Assembly: GCF_009733595.1 (NCBI RefSeq)
Contig: NZ_WOFH01000010.1
Location: 124,001-188,000, forward strand
Origin: Actinomadura litoris
GTDB taxonomy: Bacteria; Actinomycetota; Actinomycetes; Streptosporangiales; Streptosporangiaceae
Reading direction: 5' to 3'
Length of the DNA stretch: 64,000 nt
The notes beneath the pieces were generated by a model, which ran no database searches, was not told the DNA's origin, and saw nothing but the letters and a program-made list of their open reading frames with translations. Of the stretch, positions 1 through 8,380 are shown piece by piece. Made by a program: the position numbers and the translations under genes. How positions within the stretch are numbered: the first letter of the stretch is position 1; each line of letters starts with the position of its first letter.

Positions 1-1
1 T

Positions 2-730
2 GAGGGCGAGCCGTCCATGCCGCGCATCCACGCGACCTTCCTCGCCGCGCACATCCTGCCGCCCGAGTTCTTCGGCCGCCGCCGCGACTACATCGAAGCC
101 GTCCGCCTCTGGGCGGGCGACGCCGCCGTCGCGGGCGCCGACAGCATCGACGTCTACTGCGACGAGGGCCACTTCACCGCCGAGGAGGCCCGCGCCCTGC
201 TGCTCACCGGCAAGCGCGCCGGCCTCAAGGCCCGCATGCACGCCTGCGCCAACGAGCGCGTCGGCGCCGCACAGGTCGCCGCCGAGGTCGGCTGCGCCTC
301 CGCCGACCTGCTCACCCAGGCCAACGACGACGACATCAAGGCCCTCGCCCACGCCGGCGTCACCGCCACCGTCTGCCCCGGCAGCGCCCTCAACAGCAGC
401 CGCGCCCCGGCACCCGTCCGGCAGATGATCGACCGCGGCGTCACCGTCGCCCTCGGCACCGACCACAACCCGGGCCAGTGCGGCATCACCTCCATGCCGC
501 TCGTCATCGGCCTGTCCGTCGCCATGTTCGGCCTCAGCGTCACCGAGGCCCTCCGCGCCGCCACCCTCGGCGGAGCCGCCGCCCTGCGCGTCGGCGACCG
601 CGGCTCCCTGGCCCCGGGCATGCTCGCCGACATCGTCCTGTGGGACGCCGACCACGAGGGCGCGTTCGCCTGGGCCTTCGGCCTCCGAGCCCTCCGCGTC
701 TGGCGAGGCGGCACCCCCGTCCAGCCCTGA
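2..730 (+). CDS. Imidazolonepropionase-like amidohydrolase, 5' partial
   Basis: The gene enters from the left edge already in frame, so the N-terminus with the first metal-binding HxH is missing; about 242 codons are visible. The segment TFLAAHILPPEFFGRR and the later CPGSALNSS and ALGTDHNPG motifs, with the closing GGAAALRVGDRGSLAPG ADIVLWD pattern, match the C-terminal two thirds of HutI, which hydrolyses imidazolonepropionate in histidine breakdown. The Asp of GTDHNPG would be a metal ligand. Oddly, the His of the usual SADH motif reads Leu (SADLL), and the HAxx metal/substrate segment reads HACANE. No other hut gene is visible. It could therefore be a paralog with another substrate; the family call is firm, the substrate is not. 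Confidence 0.72.
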   Translation, partial: EGEPSMPRIHATFLAAHILPPEFFGRRRDYIEAVRLWAGDAAVAGADSIDVYCDEGHFTAEEARALLLTGKRAGLKARMHACANERVGAAQVAAEVGCASADLLTQANDDDIKALAHAGVTATVCPGSALNSSRAPAPVRQMIDRGVTVALGTDHNPGQCGITSMPLVIGLSVAMFGLSVTEALRAATLGGAAALRVGDRGSLAPGMLADIVLWDADHEGAFAWAFGLRALRVWRGGTPVQP

Positions 731-856
731 CCCACCCGTCGCACTGACGAGCACCCGCGACCCGGCGCCTCCCCGCGGCCCTCGACAACGTGGGCACCGG
801 TCCCTGCCGTAGCGGCGGACATCGACGACGGTGCCGATCCAAGCGGTCGCGGAGAG

Positions 857-865
857 TTATCCACA
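857..865 (+). promoter_or_regulatory. Isolated DnaA-box-like sequence TTATCCACA
   Basis: TTATCCACA is identical to the E. coli consensus DnaA box; actinobacterial boxes more often read TTGTCCACA. It stands alone, 51 bp before the comEA start, in the 186-bp gap after the amidohydrolase gene. A single box may be chance. If real, it would suggest DnaA influence on comEA-comEC rather than an origin. Confidence 0.3.
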
Positions 866-916
866 ATTCCCCGCCGCTCTTCCAAGCCCCTCGGGCCCGC
901 CCCTAGCGTCGGACGC

Positions 917-1654
917 ATGAGAGCCAGTGATCAGGACCGTCAACGGTCCCCCCGCGAGCGTTTGAAGATCGCCGCCGACCCGCCGGACGACCCGCCCGCC
1001 GCCCGGTTACGAGCCGGCCCCGAGCGCTCCCACATCCGCGTCATCGTCGTCGTCGCGGTGGTCGCGGCCCTCGTCGCCGTCGGCTACCTCTGGCTGGCCC
1101 GCCCGCGCCCGCAGGCCGCCTCCGCGTCCTCGATGGCGACGGCCTCCCTGTCGGGCGCCCCGTCCGCGCCCACCGCCGTGACCGAACCCCCGACCACCCC
1201 GGTGGCAGGGACGGCGCCCTCCACGGTGACCGTCCACGTCCTCGGCAAGGTCCGCCATCCCGGCGTGATCACGTTGCCCTCCGGCTCCCGCGTCGCCGAG
1301 GCGATCAAGGCTGCGGGCGGGGTCCGGCCGGGCGCGGGAACGGGTTCGCTCAACCTCGCCCGCAAGGTCGTCGACGGGGAGCAGATCCCGGTCGGCATCC
1401 GCACGACCACCCCCGAGGCCGCCCCATCGGTCCCCACGACCTCTCCCGGCACGCCGGGGAGCACGCCCATCGACCTCAACACCGCGACCGTCGAACAACT
1501 CGACCAGCTACCCGGCGTCGGCCCCGTCCTGGCGCAGCGCATCATCGCCTACCGGACGCAGCAGGGCGGCTTCCGCTCCGTCGATCAGCTCCAGGAGGTC
1601 AACGGCATCGGAGCCCGCCGCTTCGCCGACCTCAAAGCGATGGTCCGCGTATGA
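917..1654 (+). CDS. comEA: ComEA-family DNA-binding competence protein
   Basis: A 245-residue membrane-anchored DNA receptor. A charged cytoplasmic N-terminus is followed by one membrane helix at about residues 41-61, a Thr/Pro/Ala-rich linker, an SLBB-type domain at about 103-160 (HVLGKVRHPGVITLPSGSRV), and a tandem helix-hairpin-helix DNA-binding region at about 185-245 (IDLNTATVEQLDQLPGVGP; VNGIGARRFADLK). This is the standard actinobacterial ComEA architecture. Its stop overlaps the comEC start as ATGA, so the two are translationally coupled. ComEA binds double-stranded DNA outside the membrane and passes it to the ComEC channel. Whether this organism is naturally competent is not shown by the sequence. 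Confidence 0.93.
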   Translation: MRASDQDRQRSPRERLKIAADPPDDPPAARLRAGPERSHIRVIVVVAVVAALVAVGYLWLARPRPQAASASSMATASLSGAPSAPTAVTEPPTTPVAGTAPSTVTVHVLGKVRHPGVITLPSGSRVAEAIKAAGGVRPGAGTGSLNLARKVVDGEQIPVGIRTTTPEAAPSVPTTSPGTPGSTPIDLNTATVEQLDQLPGVGPVLAQRIIAYRTQQGGFRSVDQLQEVNGIGARRFADLKAMVRV

Positions 1655-4600
1655 GGACCGCCGACCTCCGCCTGATCGCCCCGGCCCTGGCCACCTGGCT
1701 CACGGCCACCCTCACCATCGGCCTTCCTCCGGCGCTCATCTACACGCTGGCGGCCCTGGCGGCTCTCGCGGCCATCTACCTCCTGGCCACCCACGACCCC
1801 CGCCAAACCCACTCACCCCAGCACCCGGCACCAACCACCACCCAGCAAGAACCCACACTCCCCGCCCGCCCCTCAACAACCCCCTCGGCCGCACCGCCGT
1901 CCCGCCTCGCCCCACCCCCTCCCGAGCACGTCCCACCACAGCCCCACCACACTGACGAACCAGCCGCCATACAGGGTCCAGACGACCCCTGGCATTCACC
2001 CCCACCGGACACCCCCTTCCACCCGGAGGCCCCGAGCGAGGCAGCGGAGAGCGAAGAGCGACCGGCCGGGTCCGTCGCAGGTGGGTCGGCGGGGCGGTCT
2101 TCGGCGGGTTCGCTGGAAGAGCCGGGCACCTCTTGGAGCCCGCCCCCGCCGGAGTTTCCTCTCGGCCCGGAGGCCGCGAGCGGGGGTGCGGGGAGCGAGG
2201 AGCGGAGGGGCGGGTACGACGCAGGTGGGTCGGCGGGGCGGTATCCCGGGGGCCCGCTGGAAGGGTCGAGTGACCCCTCCTGGTGCCCGCCTTCGCAGGA
2301 GACTCCTCCCGGCCCGGAGACCGCGAGCGGGGGTGTGGAGGGCGAAGAGCGACCGGACGGGGCCGACGCACGCCGGTCGGCGGAGCGGTCTTCGGCGGGC
2401 CCGTTGGAAGAGTTGGGCGACTCTTGGAGCCCGCCCCCGCCGGAGAGCCTTCACGTGCCGGGCAGCCCCTACGCGCCGGAGGCCGCGAGTGGGGGAGGGG
2501 GGAACGGACAGCGGCCGGGTCGGCGTGTTCCCAGGCCGCCTTCGGGGCGCCATATGGCGGACGAGGGCGGCCGCACCGCCGCCGAACCAACGCTACGGCG
2601 CAGACGTCTGCTCGACTGGCGCTTGGCGGTGCTGCCCGCTTGGCGGGAGCTGCGGGCGCGTCGGGTGCTGGTGGGGGTGGCCCTCGTGTGCGCGGCGGCC
2701 TCCGCCGCCGGGGTGGCGCTGCGGTCGAGCGCCGTCGAGACGGGGCCGGTTCGGGACCTGGCCCGGTCGGGACGCTCGGCGACGGCCGACGCCGTCATCA
2801 CGGGCGACCCGAACGCGAAACCGGGCAAACGCCGACCCGTCATCATCTTGCGGGCGCGTGTGGAAGTGGTGGCGCGCGCAAGAGTGCGGGTTCCGGTGCT
2901 GCTGATCGCGGGTGATCCCAGCTGGCTCCGCCTTCTCCCCAGCCAGCGCGTGCGGTTCCATGGCGGATTCCGAACACCGCGCAGGGCCGAGTTGCTTGCG
3001 GCGGTTGTGATCGTCGGAGGCCCGCCCACCGTTCTCGGGAGGCCGTCCGCTCCGCAGCGCGCCGCCGAGCATGTCCGGGCCAGACTCCGAGCGGCGGTCG
3101 ATCGGCTGCCCGCCGACCAGCGCGGCGTGCTGCCCGGCATGGTCGTCGGCGACACCTCCCGGCTGGACCCGGGGCTCGCCGAGGAATTCAGGACCGCCGG
3201 TCTCACACATCTGCTGGTGGTGTCCGGTGCGAACCTGGCCATCGTCATCGGCGCGGTGCTCGGCCTCTGCCGTCTCGCGGGCCTCGGAGGGCGGCGGGCG
3301 CCGCCCCTCGCGGCGCTCGCGGTGTTCGCGTTCGTCGTTGTCGCACGGCCGGAGCCGAGCGTGCTGCGCGCGACCGTCATGGGGCTGATCGGCCTGCTCG
3401 CGCTGCTCACCGGCCGGCAGCGCCATGGCCTGCCCGCCCTCGGCGCGGCCGTCCTGCTGCTGGTCCTGATCGACCCTGTGCTTGCGCGGTCGTATGGGTT
3501 CGCGCTCTCGGTCCTGGCGACCGCCGGTCTGCTCGTCCTGGCTCCCGCCTGGCGGGAACGGCTCGCACGTCGGCTGCCCGGTCCCCTCGCGGACGCGCTC
3601 GCCGTCACGGCCGCCGCGGAAGTGGCGGTGGCTCCGGTGCTGGTGATGCTCTCCGGAGAGCTGGGCGTCGTATCAGTGTTCGCGAACCTGCTGGCCGCAC
3701 CCGCCGTGGCCCCCGCCACGCTCCTCGGCGCCCTCGCGGCGGTCACCGCGCTCATCTCGCTGCCGCTCGCCCGCGTCCTGGTGTGGCCCGCCGGCCTCGC
3801 CGTCGGCTGGATCGCCTGGATCGCCAGAACGGCCGCTCACCTCCCCTACGCCACGATCCCCTGGACGCCCGGCGGCTTCGGCGCCATCACCGTGCTGCTC
3901 GCCGGCGGTGTCGCCGTCCTGATCCTGCGCAGCCGTCGGCTCCGCCTCATCGCGGCCGCGGCCATGGCCGGGGTACTGGTCGCCGTCGTCGCCCTCCGCG
4001 TCCTGGCTCCGGCCTGGCCGCCGCCAGGCTGGCAGATGGTCGCGTGCGACATCGGTCAGGGCGACGCCCTGGCCTTGGCCGCCGGTCCAGGGCAGGCCGT
4101 CGTCGTGGACACCGGTCCGGACCCCGCCCCGGTCGACGCCTGTCTGCGGCGCCTCGGCGTCCGGGACGTTCCGTTGCTCATCCTGACCCACCCGCATGCC
4201 GACCACATCAACGGCACGTCCGGCGTCCGTCACGGCCGCGCCGTCCGCGAGATCCTGACGACCCCGCGCACATCCGGCCGCGAGGCACGTCTCGTGTCCG
4301 GCCTCGCCCCTCGCTCCGCTCTCGCCGGTCAGCAATGGACGGTCGGTGACCTCACGCTCTCGATCCTCGGCCCCCGGGCCGCCGCCCCCGCTCTCATACC
4401 GGGCGACGACGGCACGACCATCAACAACGCCAGCGTCGTCCTGGTCGCGCGAAGGCCCGGCTTCAGCGCCCTCCTGGCCGGCGACGTCGAGACCGAAGCC
4501 CAGCGGGCCCTGCTGGGGGACGTCCCGCACGTGCAGGTCCTGAAGGTTCCGCACCACGGTTCCCGGAGCCAACTCCCAGCCTTCCTGGCGGCCGCCCACG

Positions 4601-4770
4601 CCTCGATCTCCCTCATCTCGGTCGGCGCGCAGAACGACTACGGTCACCCGTCCGCCTTCGCCCTCGACCTACTGAAAGGTCTCCATACCCAGGTCCACCG
4701 CACCGACAGGGAGGGCGACATCGCCGTGATCCGCACCGCCAGCGGCGTAGCGGCCGTACCTCGCCACTGA
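1651..4770 (+). CDS. comEC: ComEC/Rec2 DNA-uptake channel with expanded N-terminal repeat region
   Basis: A 1039-residue protein, clearly longer than the usual 700-850. Two N-terminal membrane helices (about residues 8-48) are followed by roughly 270 residues of Pro/Ser/Glu-rich sequence with four imperfect 48-54-residue repeats. Then come an OB-like region, the multi-helix Competence domain (about 480-760, including VVSGANLAIVIGAVLGL) and a C-terminal metallo-beta-lactamase domain with DIGQGDALAL, HPHADH (about 847), PHHGSRS (about 967) and GHPSAFALDLL. It forms the inner-membrane channel for single-stranded DNA; the metal domain is proposed to degrade the other strand. It overlaps comEA by 4 bp. 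The repeat insertion is the unusual part. Confidence 0.93.
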   Translation: MRTADLRLIAPALATWLTATLTIGLPPALIYTLAALAALAAIYLLATHDPRQTHSPQHPAPTTTQQEPTLPARPSTTPSAAPPSRLAPPPPEHVPPQPHHTDEPAAIQGPDDPWHSPPPDTPFHPEAPSEAAESEERPAGSVAGGSAGRSSAGSLEEPGTSWSPPPPEFPLGPEAASGGAGSEERRGGYDAGGSAGRYPGGPLEGSSDPSWCPPSQETPPGPETASGGVEGEERPDGADARRSAERSSAGPLEELGDSWSPPPPESLHVPGSPYAPEAASGGGGNGQRPGRRVPRPPSGRHMADEGGRTAAEPTLRRRRLLDWRLAVLPAWRELRARRVLVGVALVCAAASAAGVALRSSAVETGPVRDLARSGRSATADAVITGDPNAKPGKRRPVIILRARVEVVARARVRVPVLLIAGDPSWLRLLPSQRVRFHGGFRTPRRAELLAAVVIVGGPPTVLGRPSAPQRAAEHVRARLRAAVDRLPADQRGVLPGMVVGDTSRLDPGLAEEFRTAGLTHLLVVSGANLAIVIGAVLGLCRLAGLGGRRAPPLAALAVFAFVVVARPEPSVLRATVMGLIGLLALLTGRQRHGLPALGAAVLLLVLIDPVLARSYGFALSVLATAGLLVLAPAWRERLARRLPGPLADALAVTAAAEVAVAPVLVMLSGELGVVSVFANLLAAPAVAPATLLGALAAVTALISLPLARVLVWPAGLAVGWIAWIARTAAHLPYATIPWTPGGFGAITVLLAGGVAVLILRSRRLRLIAAAAMAGVLVAVVALRVLAPAWPPPGWQMVACDIGQGDALALAAGPGQAVVVDTGPDPAPVDACLRRLGVRDVPLLILTHPHADHINGTSGVRHGRAVREILTTPRTSGREARLVSGLAPRSALAGQQWTVGDLTLSILGPRAAAPALIPGDDGTTINNASVVLVARRPGFSALLAGDVETEAQRALLGDVPHVQVLKVPHHGSRSQLPAFLAAAHASISLISVGAQNDYGHPSAFALDLLKGLHTQVHRTDREGDIAVIRTASGVAAVPRH
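2023..2522. repeat. Four in-frame imperfect 144-162-bp repeats inside comEC
   Basis: Units begin at 2023, 2167, 2314 and 2476 (spacings 144, 147 and 162 bp, all multiples of three), each opening with codons for PEA or PETA. The encoded unit runs PEAASGG...EERR...GGSAGR...LEE...SWSPPPPE. The last unit is partial. They form a disordered spacer between the first membrane helices and the channel core. Spacing in whole codons shows that the reading frame was kept during expansion. Confidence 0.85.
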
Positions 4771-5615
4771 AGTGGAGAAGCCCATCCCACCCCGTCCAAC
4801 ACCAGAGGACAGCGATCGGAGCCGCCTCCGCCCCTTCGCCTCCGCCAGCCCATCCGGTGTTGTCTCGCCTAAGCCGCGTCGCCTCCACCCAAACGCCCGC
4901 GCCTACGCCTACTGTGCCCGCGCCTACGCCTACCGCGCCTGCGGCTACTGTGCCCGCGCCTACGCCTACCGCGCCTACGCCTACCGCGCCTACGCCTACC
5001 GCGCCCGCGCCTGCGCCTACGACGCCCGCGTCTACGGCTACGACGCCCGCGCCTGCGGCTACCGTGCCTGCGCCTACTGTGCCCGCGCCTGCGGCTACTG
5101 TGCCCGCGCCTGCGGCTACCGTGCCCGCGCCTGCGGCTACCGCGCCTGCGGCTACTGTGCCCGCGCCTGCGGCTACCGCGCTCGCGCCTACTGCACTCGC
5201 GCCTACGGCTACCAGGCCTCCGTCATCCCGTCCTGGGCTGTCTCGCCGGGACAGCTCCCCTCGTGGGGCGCGGGCACTGTGTCGCCCCTGTCAGCGCGCG
5301 TCTGCTGACCTGAAGGTCACCCAGCGGGAACGGCGCCGGGGAGGGTGAGTCCTAACGTGGCGGCGGTGACTTGCGGTGAGTGCCCTGGTGCCGACGTCGG
5401 GGAGCGGCGGAGCCTGGGGCGGTATGGATGGACTCTTTCGCTGGGGGGCGGGCCTTCCGGGGCGTCGGGTTGTTGACGGCCGGTCGTCAGTGCGTCCGGG
5501 CGGTGCTCCGTTGCGCGTCGGCGATCGTCGGAGTTCGGTCTGGCGTTGGGGCTGGGGGCCTTGTGACTTTGGAGGGGTGGCACGGACGGGAGGGTGGGCG
5601 TGGCATGCTGCTGGG
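4771..5615. other. 845-bp interval between comEC and holA, mostly minisatellite
   Basis: No convincing gene is seen. The left half holds the tandem repeat described separately; the right half (5230-5615) is ordinary GC-rich DNA before holA. An open frame at 4857-5348 (GTG start) would encode a Pro/Ala/Thr-rich protein (VPAPAAT and APTPT units) with no recognisable domain at either end and no clear ribosome-binding site. A second frame (4772-5308) gives a Tyr/Ala/Cys/Arg pattern that is an artefact of the repeat. Expression of either frame is doubtful. Confidence 0.6.
4884..5218. repeat. Minisatellite built of 15-bp and 21-bp units
   Basis: The left part is tandem GCGCCTACGCCTACC (15 bp, three exact copies around 4966-5010 plus variants). 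The right part is GTGCCCGCGCCTGCGGCTACY (21 bp, about four copies around 5071-5180). All unit lengths are multiples of three. It lies just after comEC. Array length is likely to vary between strains by slippage. Confidence 0.9.
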
Positions 5616-6569
5616 GTGTCAGTTGAGGCCATCATCCTGATCGTGGGCGACGAGGAACTCCTGGTGGACCGGGCGGTCGGCGACATCGTCGCGGCCGTGC
5701 GGGGGGAGGACCCCGAGACCGAGGTGACCGACCTGGGCCCCGGCGGGCTGGAACCGGGGCGGCTCGCGGAGATGACCTCCCCCTCGCTCTTCGGGGGCGG
5801 AAAGGTCCTTGTGCTGCGGTCGGCCCAGGACCTGGGGAAGGACCTCACCGCCGAGGTGCTCAACTACGCGAGGACACCGGCGGAGGATGTCGTCCTCGTC
5901 GCCGTCCACCACGGCGGTGCCAAGGGCAAGGCGCTCGTGGACGGGCTGACGAAGCTCAAGGCGCGCAAGATCTCATGCCCCAAGATCAGCAAGATGGGGG
6001 AGCGCGTCGACTTCGTGCGCGCGGAGATCCGCAAGGCAGGCGGGAAGGTCTCGCCGGACGGCGCGCGCGCCCTGCTGGACGCCGTCGGGAACGACCTGCG
6101 GGAACTCGCCGCCGCGTGCAGCCAGCTGGTCGCCGACACCGGCGGAAAGGTCGATGACGCGGCGGTCGCGCAGTACTACCGGGGCCGTGCCGAGGTCAGC
6201 GGGTTCACGGTGGCTGACAAGGCGATCGAGGGCCGCCTCGCCGACGCCCTGGAGCAACTCCGGTGGGCGCTCGCGACGGGTGTGGCGCCGGTTCTGATCG
6301 TCAGCGCGCTCGCCCAGGGAGTCCGCGGGCTGGCCAAGGTCGGCGGCGCCCCTCGCGGCGCGCGCGGAGCGGCGCTCGCGAAGGACCTGGGCATGCCGCC
6401 GTGGAAGATCGAGCGTGTCCAGAAGCAACTGCGCGCCTGGTCGGCCGACGGGGTCGCCCGCGCCCTGGCCGCGGTCGCCGAGGCCGACGCCCAGGTCAAG
6501 GGAGGCGCGGCCGATCCCGCGTATGCGCTGGAGAAGACGATCGCCGACATCGTCGCCGCCCGAGGCTAG
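5616..6569 (+). CDS. holA: DNA polymerase III subunit delta
   Basis: The clamp-loader delta subunit opens the sliding clamp during replication. The 317-residue product begins VSVEAIILIVGDEELLVDRAV, the usual start of actinobacterial HolA. It continues with MTSPSLFGGGKVLVLRSAQDL, the AAA-like fold region, and the C-terminal collar domain with RGLAKVG and MPPWKIERVQKQLRAW. The frame stays open upstream to 5376, but that extension has no family similarity, so GTG 5616 is chosen; no strong ribosome-binding site is visible. Position after comEC is the conserved actinobacterial arrangement. A strong hairpin follows about 120 bp downstream. Confidence 0.92.
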   Translation: MSVEAIILIVGDEELLVDRAVGDIVAAVRGEDPETEVTDLGPGGLEPGRLAEMTSPSLFGGGKVLVLRSAQDLGKDLTAEVLNYARTPAEDVVLVAVHHGGAKGKALVDGLTKLKARKISCPKISKMGERVDFVRAEIRKAGGKVSPDGARALLDAVGNDLRELAAACSQLVADTGGKVDDAAVAQYYRGRAEVSGFTVADKAIEGRLADALEQLRWALATGVAPVLIVSALAQGVRGLAKVGGAPRGARGAALAKDLGMPPWKIERVQKQLRAWSADGVARALAAVAEADAQVKGGAADPAYALEKTIADIVAARG

Positions 6570-6689
6570 TCACTCGTCCTCGTCCGCCCCGCGTTCAGCG
6601 CTTTCCGCTCGCCGGGCAGGGCTCGGTGAACCACACGCACGGGCCTGGAGGTGCGGAGGAAGGCGCGGCGCGAGCGTCGGCGTGCGGGC

Positions 6690-6715
6690 GGCGCCGCCCT
6701 GGAGCGGGCGGCGCC
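6690..6715. terminator. Hairpin between holA and the NTF2-like gene
   Basis: Perfect 10-bp stem GGCGCCGCCC / GGGCGGCGCC with a 6-nt loop, followed on the + strand by CGTCTCTTGTC. It lies between convergent genes and can serve both. Confidence 0.7.
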
Positions 6716-6724
6716 CGTCTCTTG

Positions 6725-7114
6725 TCAGGTGAGTTGGGCCTGGAAGATTCTCTGGTCGAAATAGGCTCGGGCCTCGCGGATCAGGCCCGCGCCGTCCAGC
6801 TCGTAGACGTTGATGCCTGACCAGTTCACGGGCGTGCCCGACAGGGAGACGGCCGCGCCTCGCCAGGAGACGGCGGTGAACCCGCCGACCGTGTGGGCCT
6901 CCATCGGGGTCAGGCCGAGGAAGGGGCGGAAGCGCGGCAGCACCGAGGCGATGAAGTCGGCGATGGCGTCCCGGCCGATGAGGGGCGGCTGTCCGACGGG
7001 GTCGTGGAACACGCCGTCCGCGGCGAAGGTCGCCGCCCACGCGGTGGCGTCGCCCTCCTGGGAGGCGGCGAAGAAGCGGAGGACGGCCGGGGGCATGGCT
7101 GGGAAGGTCATCAT
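6725..7114 (-). CDS. SnoaL/NTF2-like domain protein
   Basis: A single-domain protein of 129 residues with the SnoaL-like (NTF2 superfamily) cone fold: an opening helix (AVLRFFAASQEGDATAWAA), then FAADGVFHDPVGQPPLIGRDAI, typical of the ketosteroid-isomerase-like group, and a closing YELDGAGLIREARAYFD. Its start ATG overlaps the stop of the upstream MFS gene (ATGA), so it is the second gene of that operon. Members bind or isomerise small molecules; the substrate cannot be told. Coupling to an efflux pump under a TetR regulator suggests a role in handling the same compound. Confidence 0.8.
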   Translation of the reverse strand: MMTFPAMPPAVLRFFAASQEGDATAWAATFAADGVFHDPVGQPPLIGRDAIADFIASVLPRFRPFLGLTPMEAHTVGGFTAVSWRGAAVSLSGTPVNWSGINVYELDGAGLIREARAYFDQRIFQAQLT

Positions 7115-8298
7115 GTGCCTTTCGTGTCGTGGCGCCGGACGGCGGGGATGACCGCCAGCCCGGCAAGGGCGAGGAGTGCTTGGACGGCGCAGACGCCGCC
7201 CCAACCGCAGGTGCCGTAGACGGCGCTGGCCAGCGCCGCGGACAGGGCGCCGCTCAGGAACGCCGCGACCATGTACACGGTGTTGGCGCGGCTGCGGGCG
7301 TGGGGGACGTGGGTGAAGATGCGCGCCTGGTTGGCGATCTGGCTCCACTGCACGGCGAGGTTGCCCAGCAGGATGGCCGCGACCATGCAGGCGAGGACGG
7401 AGCGTCCGGCGGCATAGGCGCCCGCCGCGACGAGCGTCAGCACCGCCGCGGCCGTCAGGATCGGGGCCGCGCCGCGCCGGTCGACGAACCGGCCCGCCCA
7501 CGGCGCGGCGACGGCGCCCGACAGGCCGAGGAGCCCGAACAGTCCGGCTTTCGCGCTGCCGTAGTCGTAGGGGTCATGCGTCAGGACGAGGACCAGCGTC
7601 GTCCACGTGGCGTTGTAGGCGCCGAACAGGGCACCGTGCACCAGGCACGCGTGCCGCAGGACGGGCTCCCGGCGCCACACGCCGGGCAGTGACGCCAGGA
7701 GCCGTAGGTAGGGGACCCCGTCGCGCTTTTCCTCGGCGGGCAGCAGGTTTACCGTGACCAGGCCCGTCAGGCCGGTCAGCGCGGCCGCCAGGAGGTAGAC
7801 GGCCCGCCACCCCATCGCCTCGCCGACCACGCCGCCGACGACGCGGGCGCCGATGATGCCGGTCATCAGGCCGATCTGGATGTTGGCGACCACGCTCGCG
7901 CGCCGTTCGGGCGGCGCCAGCTCGGCGGCCAGCGGGACCAGCACCTGCGGCACCACCGTCGCCCCGCAGGCCAGGGCGGCCGCGGCGGCGAGGAGGCCGA
8001 GGCCGGGCGCGGCCGCGGCGACCAGCAGCATCACCACGGTGGCGGCCAGCATCCCGGTCAGCAGCGGCCTTCGCCGCCGTGCGTCGCCCAGCGGGACGAG
8101 GAAGAGGATGCCGGCCGCGTAGCCGAACTGGGCACAGGTGACGACGCTCCCGGCCGCCGCCGGGGAGACGCCGAGCCCGCGCGCGAACAGATCCAGCAGG
8201 GGCTGTGACAGGTAGACGTTGGCGACCGTGGCGCCGCTGCACACCGCCATCGCCGTGAACAGCACCGGTCGTGCCGCCGGGGCCCGCACCGCGACCAT
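7111..8298 (-). CDS. MFS transporter (putative drug/metabolite efflux)
   Basis: A 395-residue major facilitator with about 12 hydrophobic segments, e.g. LFTAMAVCSGATVANVYLSQ at the start. The loop-2 MFS signature appears as PLGDARRRRPLL; a second appears in mid-protein as WAGRFVDRRGAAPIL. Start chosen at ATG 8298 because GGAGGA lies 7 nt upstream. The gene is divergent from a TetR regulator, with one operator-like palindrome (8314-8329) just upstream of its ribosome-binding site. Regulator-next-to-pump organisation is typical of ligand-induced efflux. The substrate is unknown. Confidence 0.88.
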   Translation of the reverse strand: MVAVRAPAARPVLFTAMAVCSGATVANVYLSQPLLDLFARGLGVSPAAAGSVVTCAQFGYAAGILFLVPLGDARRRRPLLTGMLAATVVMLLVAAAAPGLGLLAAAAALACGATVVPQVLVPLAAELAPPERRASVVANIQIGLMTGIIGARVVGGVVGEAMGWRAVYLLAAALTGLTGLVTVNLLPAEEKRDGVPYLRLLASLPGVWRREPVLRHACLVHGALFGAYNATWTTLVLVLTHDPYDYGSAKAGLFGLLGLSGAVAAPWAGRFVDRRGAAPILTAAAVLTLVAAGAYAAGRSVLACMVAAILLGNLAVQWSQIANQARIFTHVPHARSRANTVYMVAAFLSGALSAALASAVYGTCGWGGVCAVQALLALAGLAVIPAVRRHDTKGT

Positions 8299-8313
8299 CG
8301 TGTCCTCCAATCG

Positions 8314-8329
8314 AACGAACTAGTTGGTT
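8314..8329. promoter_or_regulatory. TetR operator-like palindrome, MFS side
   Basis: AACGAACTAGTTGGTT, inside a 22-bp near-palindrome (8311-8332) with one mismatched pair. It aligns without gaps to the second site at 8362-8377, differing at three positions. It lies 15 bp upstream of the MFS start, so binding would block that promoter. Confidence 0.8.
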
Positions 8330-8361
8330 CGAATTGTGCGGCACGGTCTCCGGTGATGTCA

Positions 8362-8377
8362 AACGAACCGGTTCGTT
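8362..8377. promoter_or_regulatory. TetR operator-like palindrome, regulator side
   Basis: AACGAACCGGTTCGTT is a perfect 16-bp palindrome ending 3 bp before the TetR start at 8381. The placement leaves no room for a ribosome-binding site, which suggests a leaderless or very short transcript and autoregulation. Confidence 0.85.
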
Positions 8378-8380
8378 ACA

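Noticed and set aside
4884..5218. Possible CRISPR array
   Set aside because: Units are contiguous with no unique spacers, and no cas genes are near.
4772..5308. Frame encoding a Tyr/Ala/Cys/Arg repeat (AYRAYAYRA pattern)
   Set aside because: It is only the minisatellite read in another frame; no start signal or domain.
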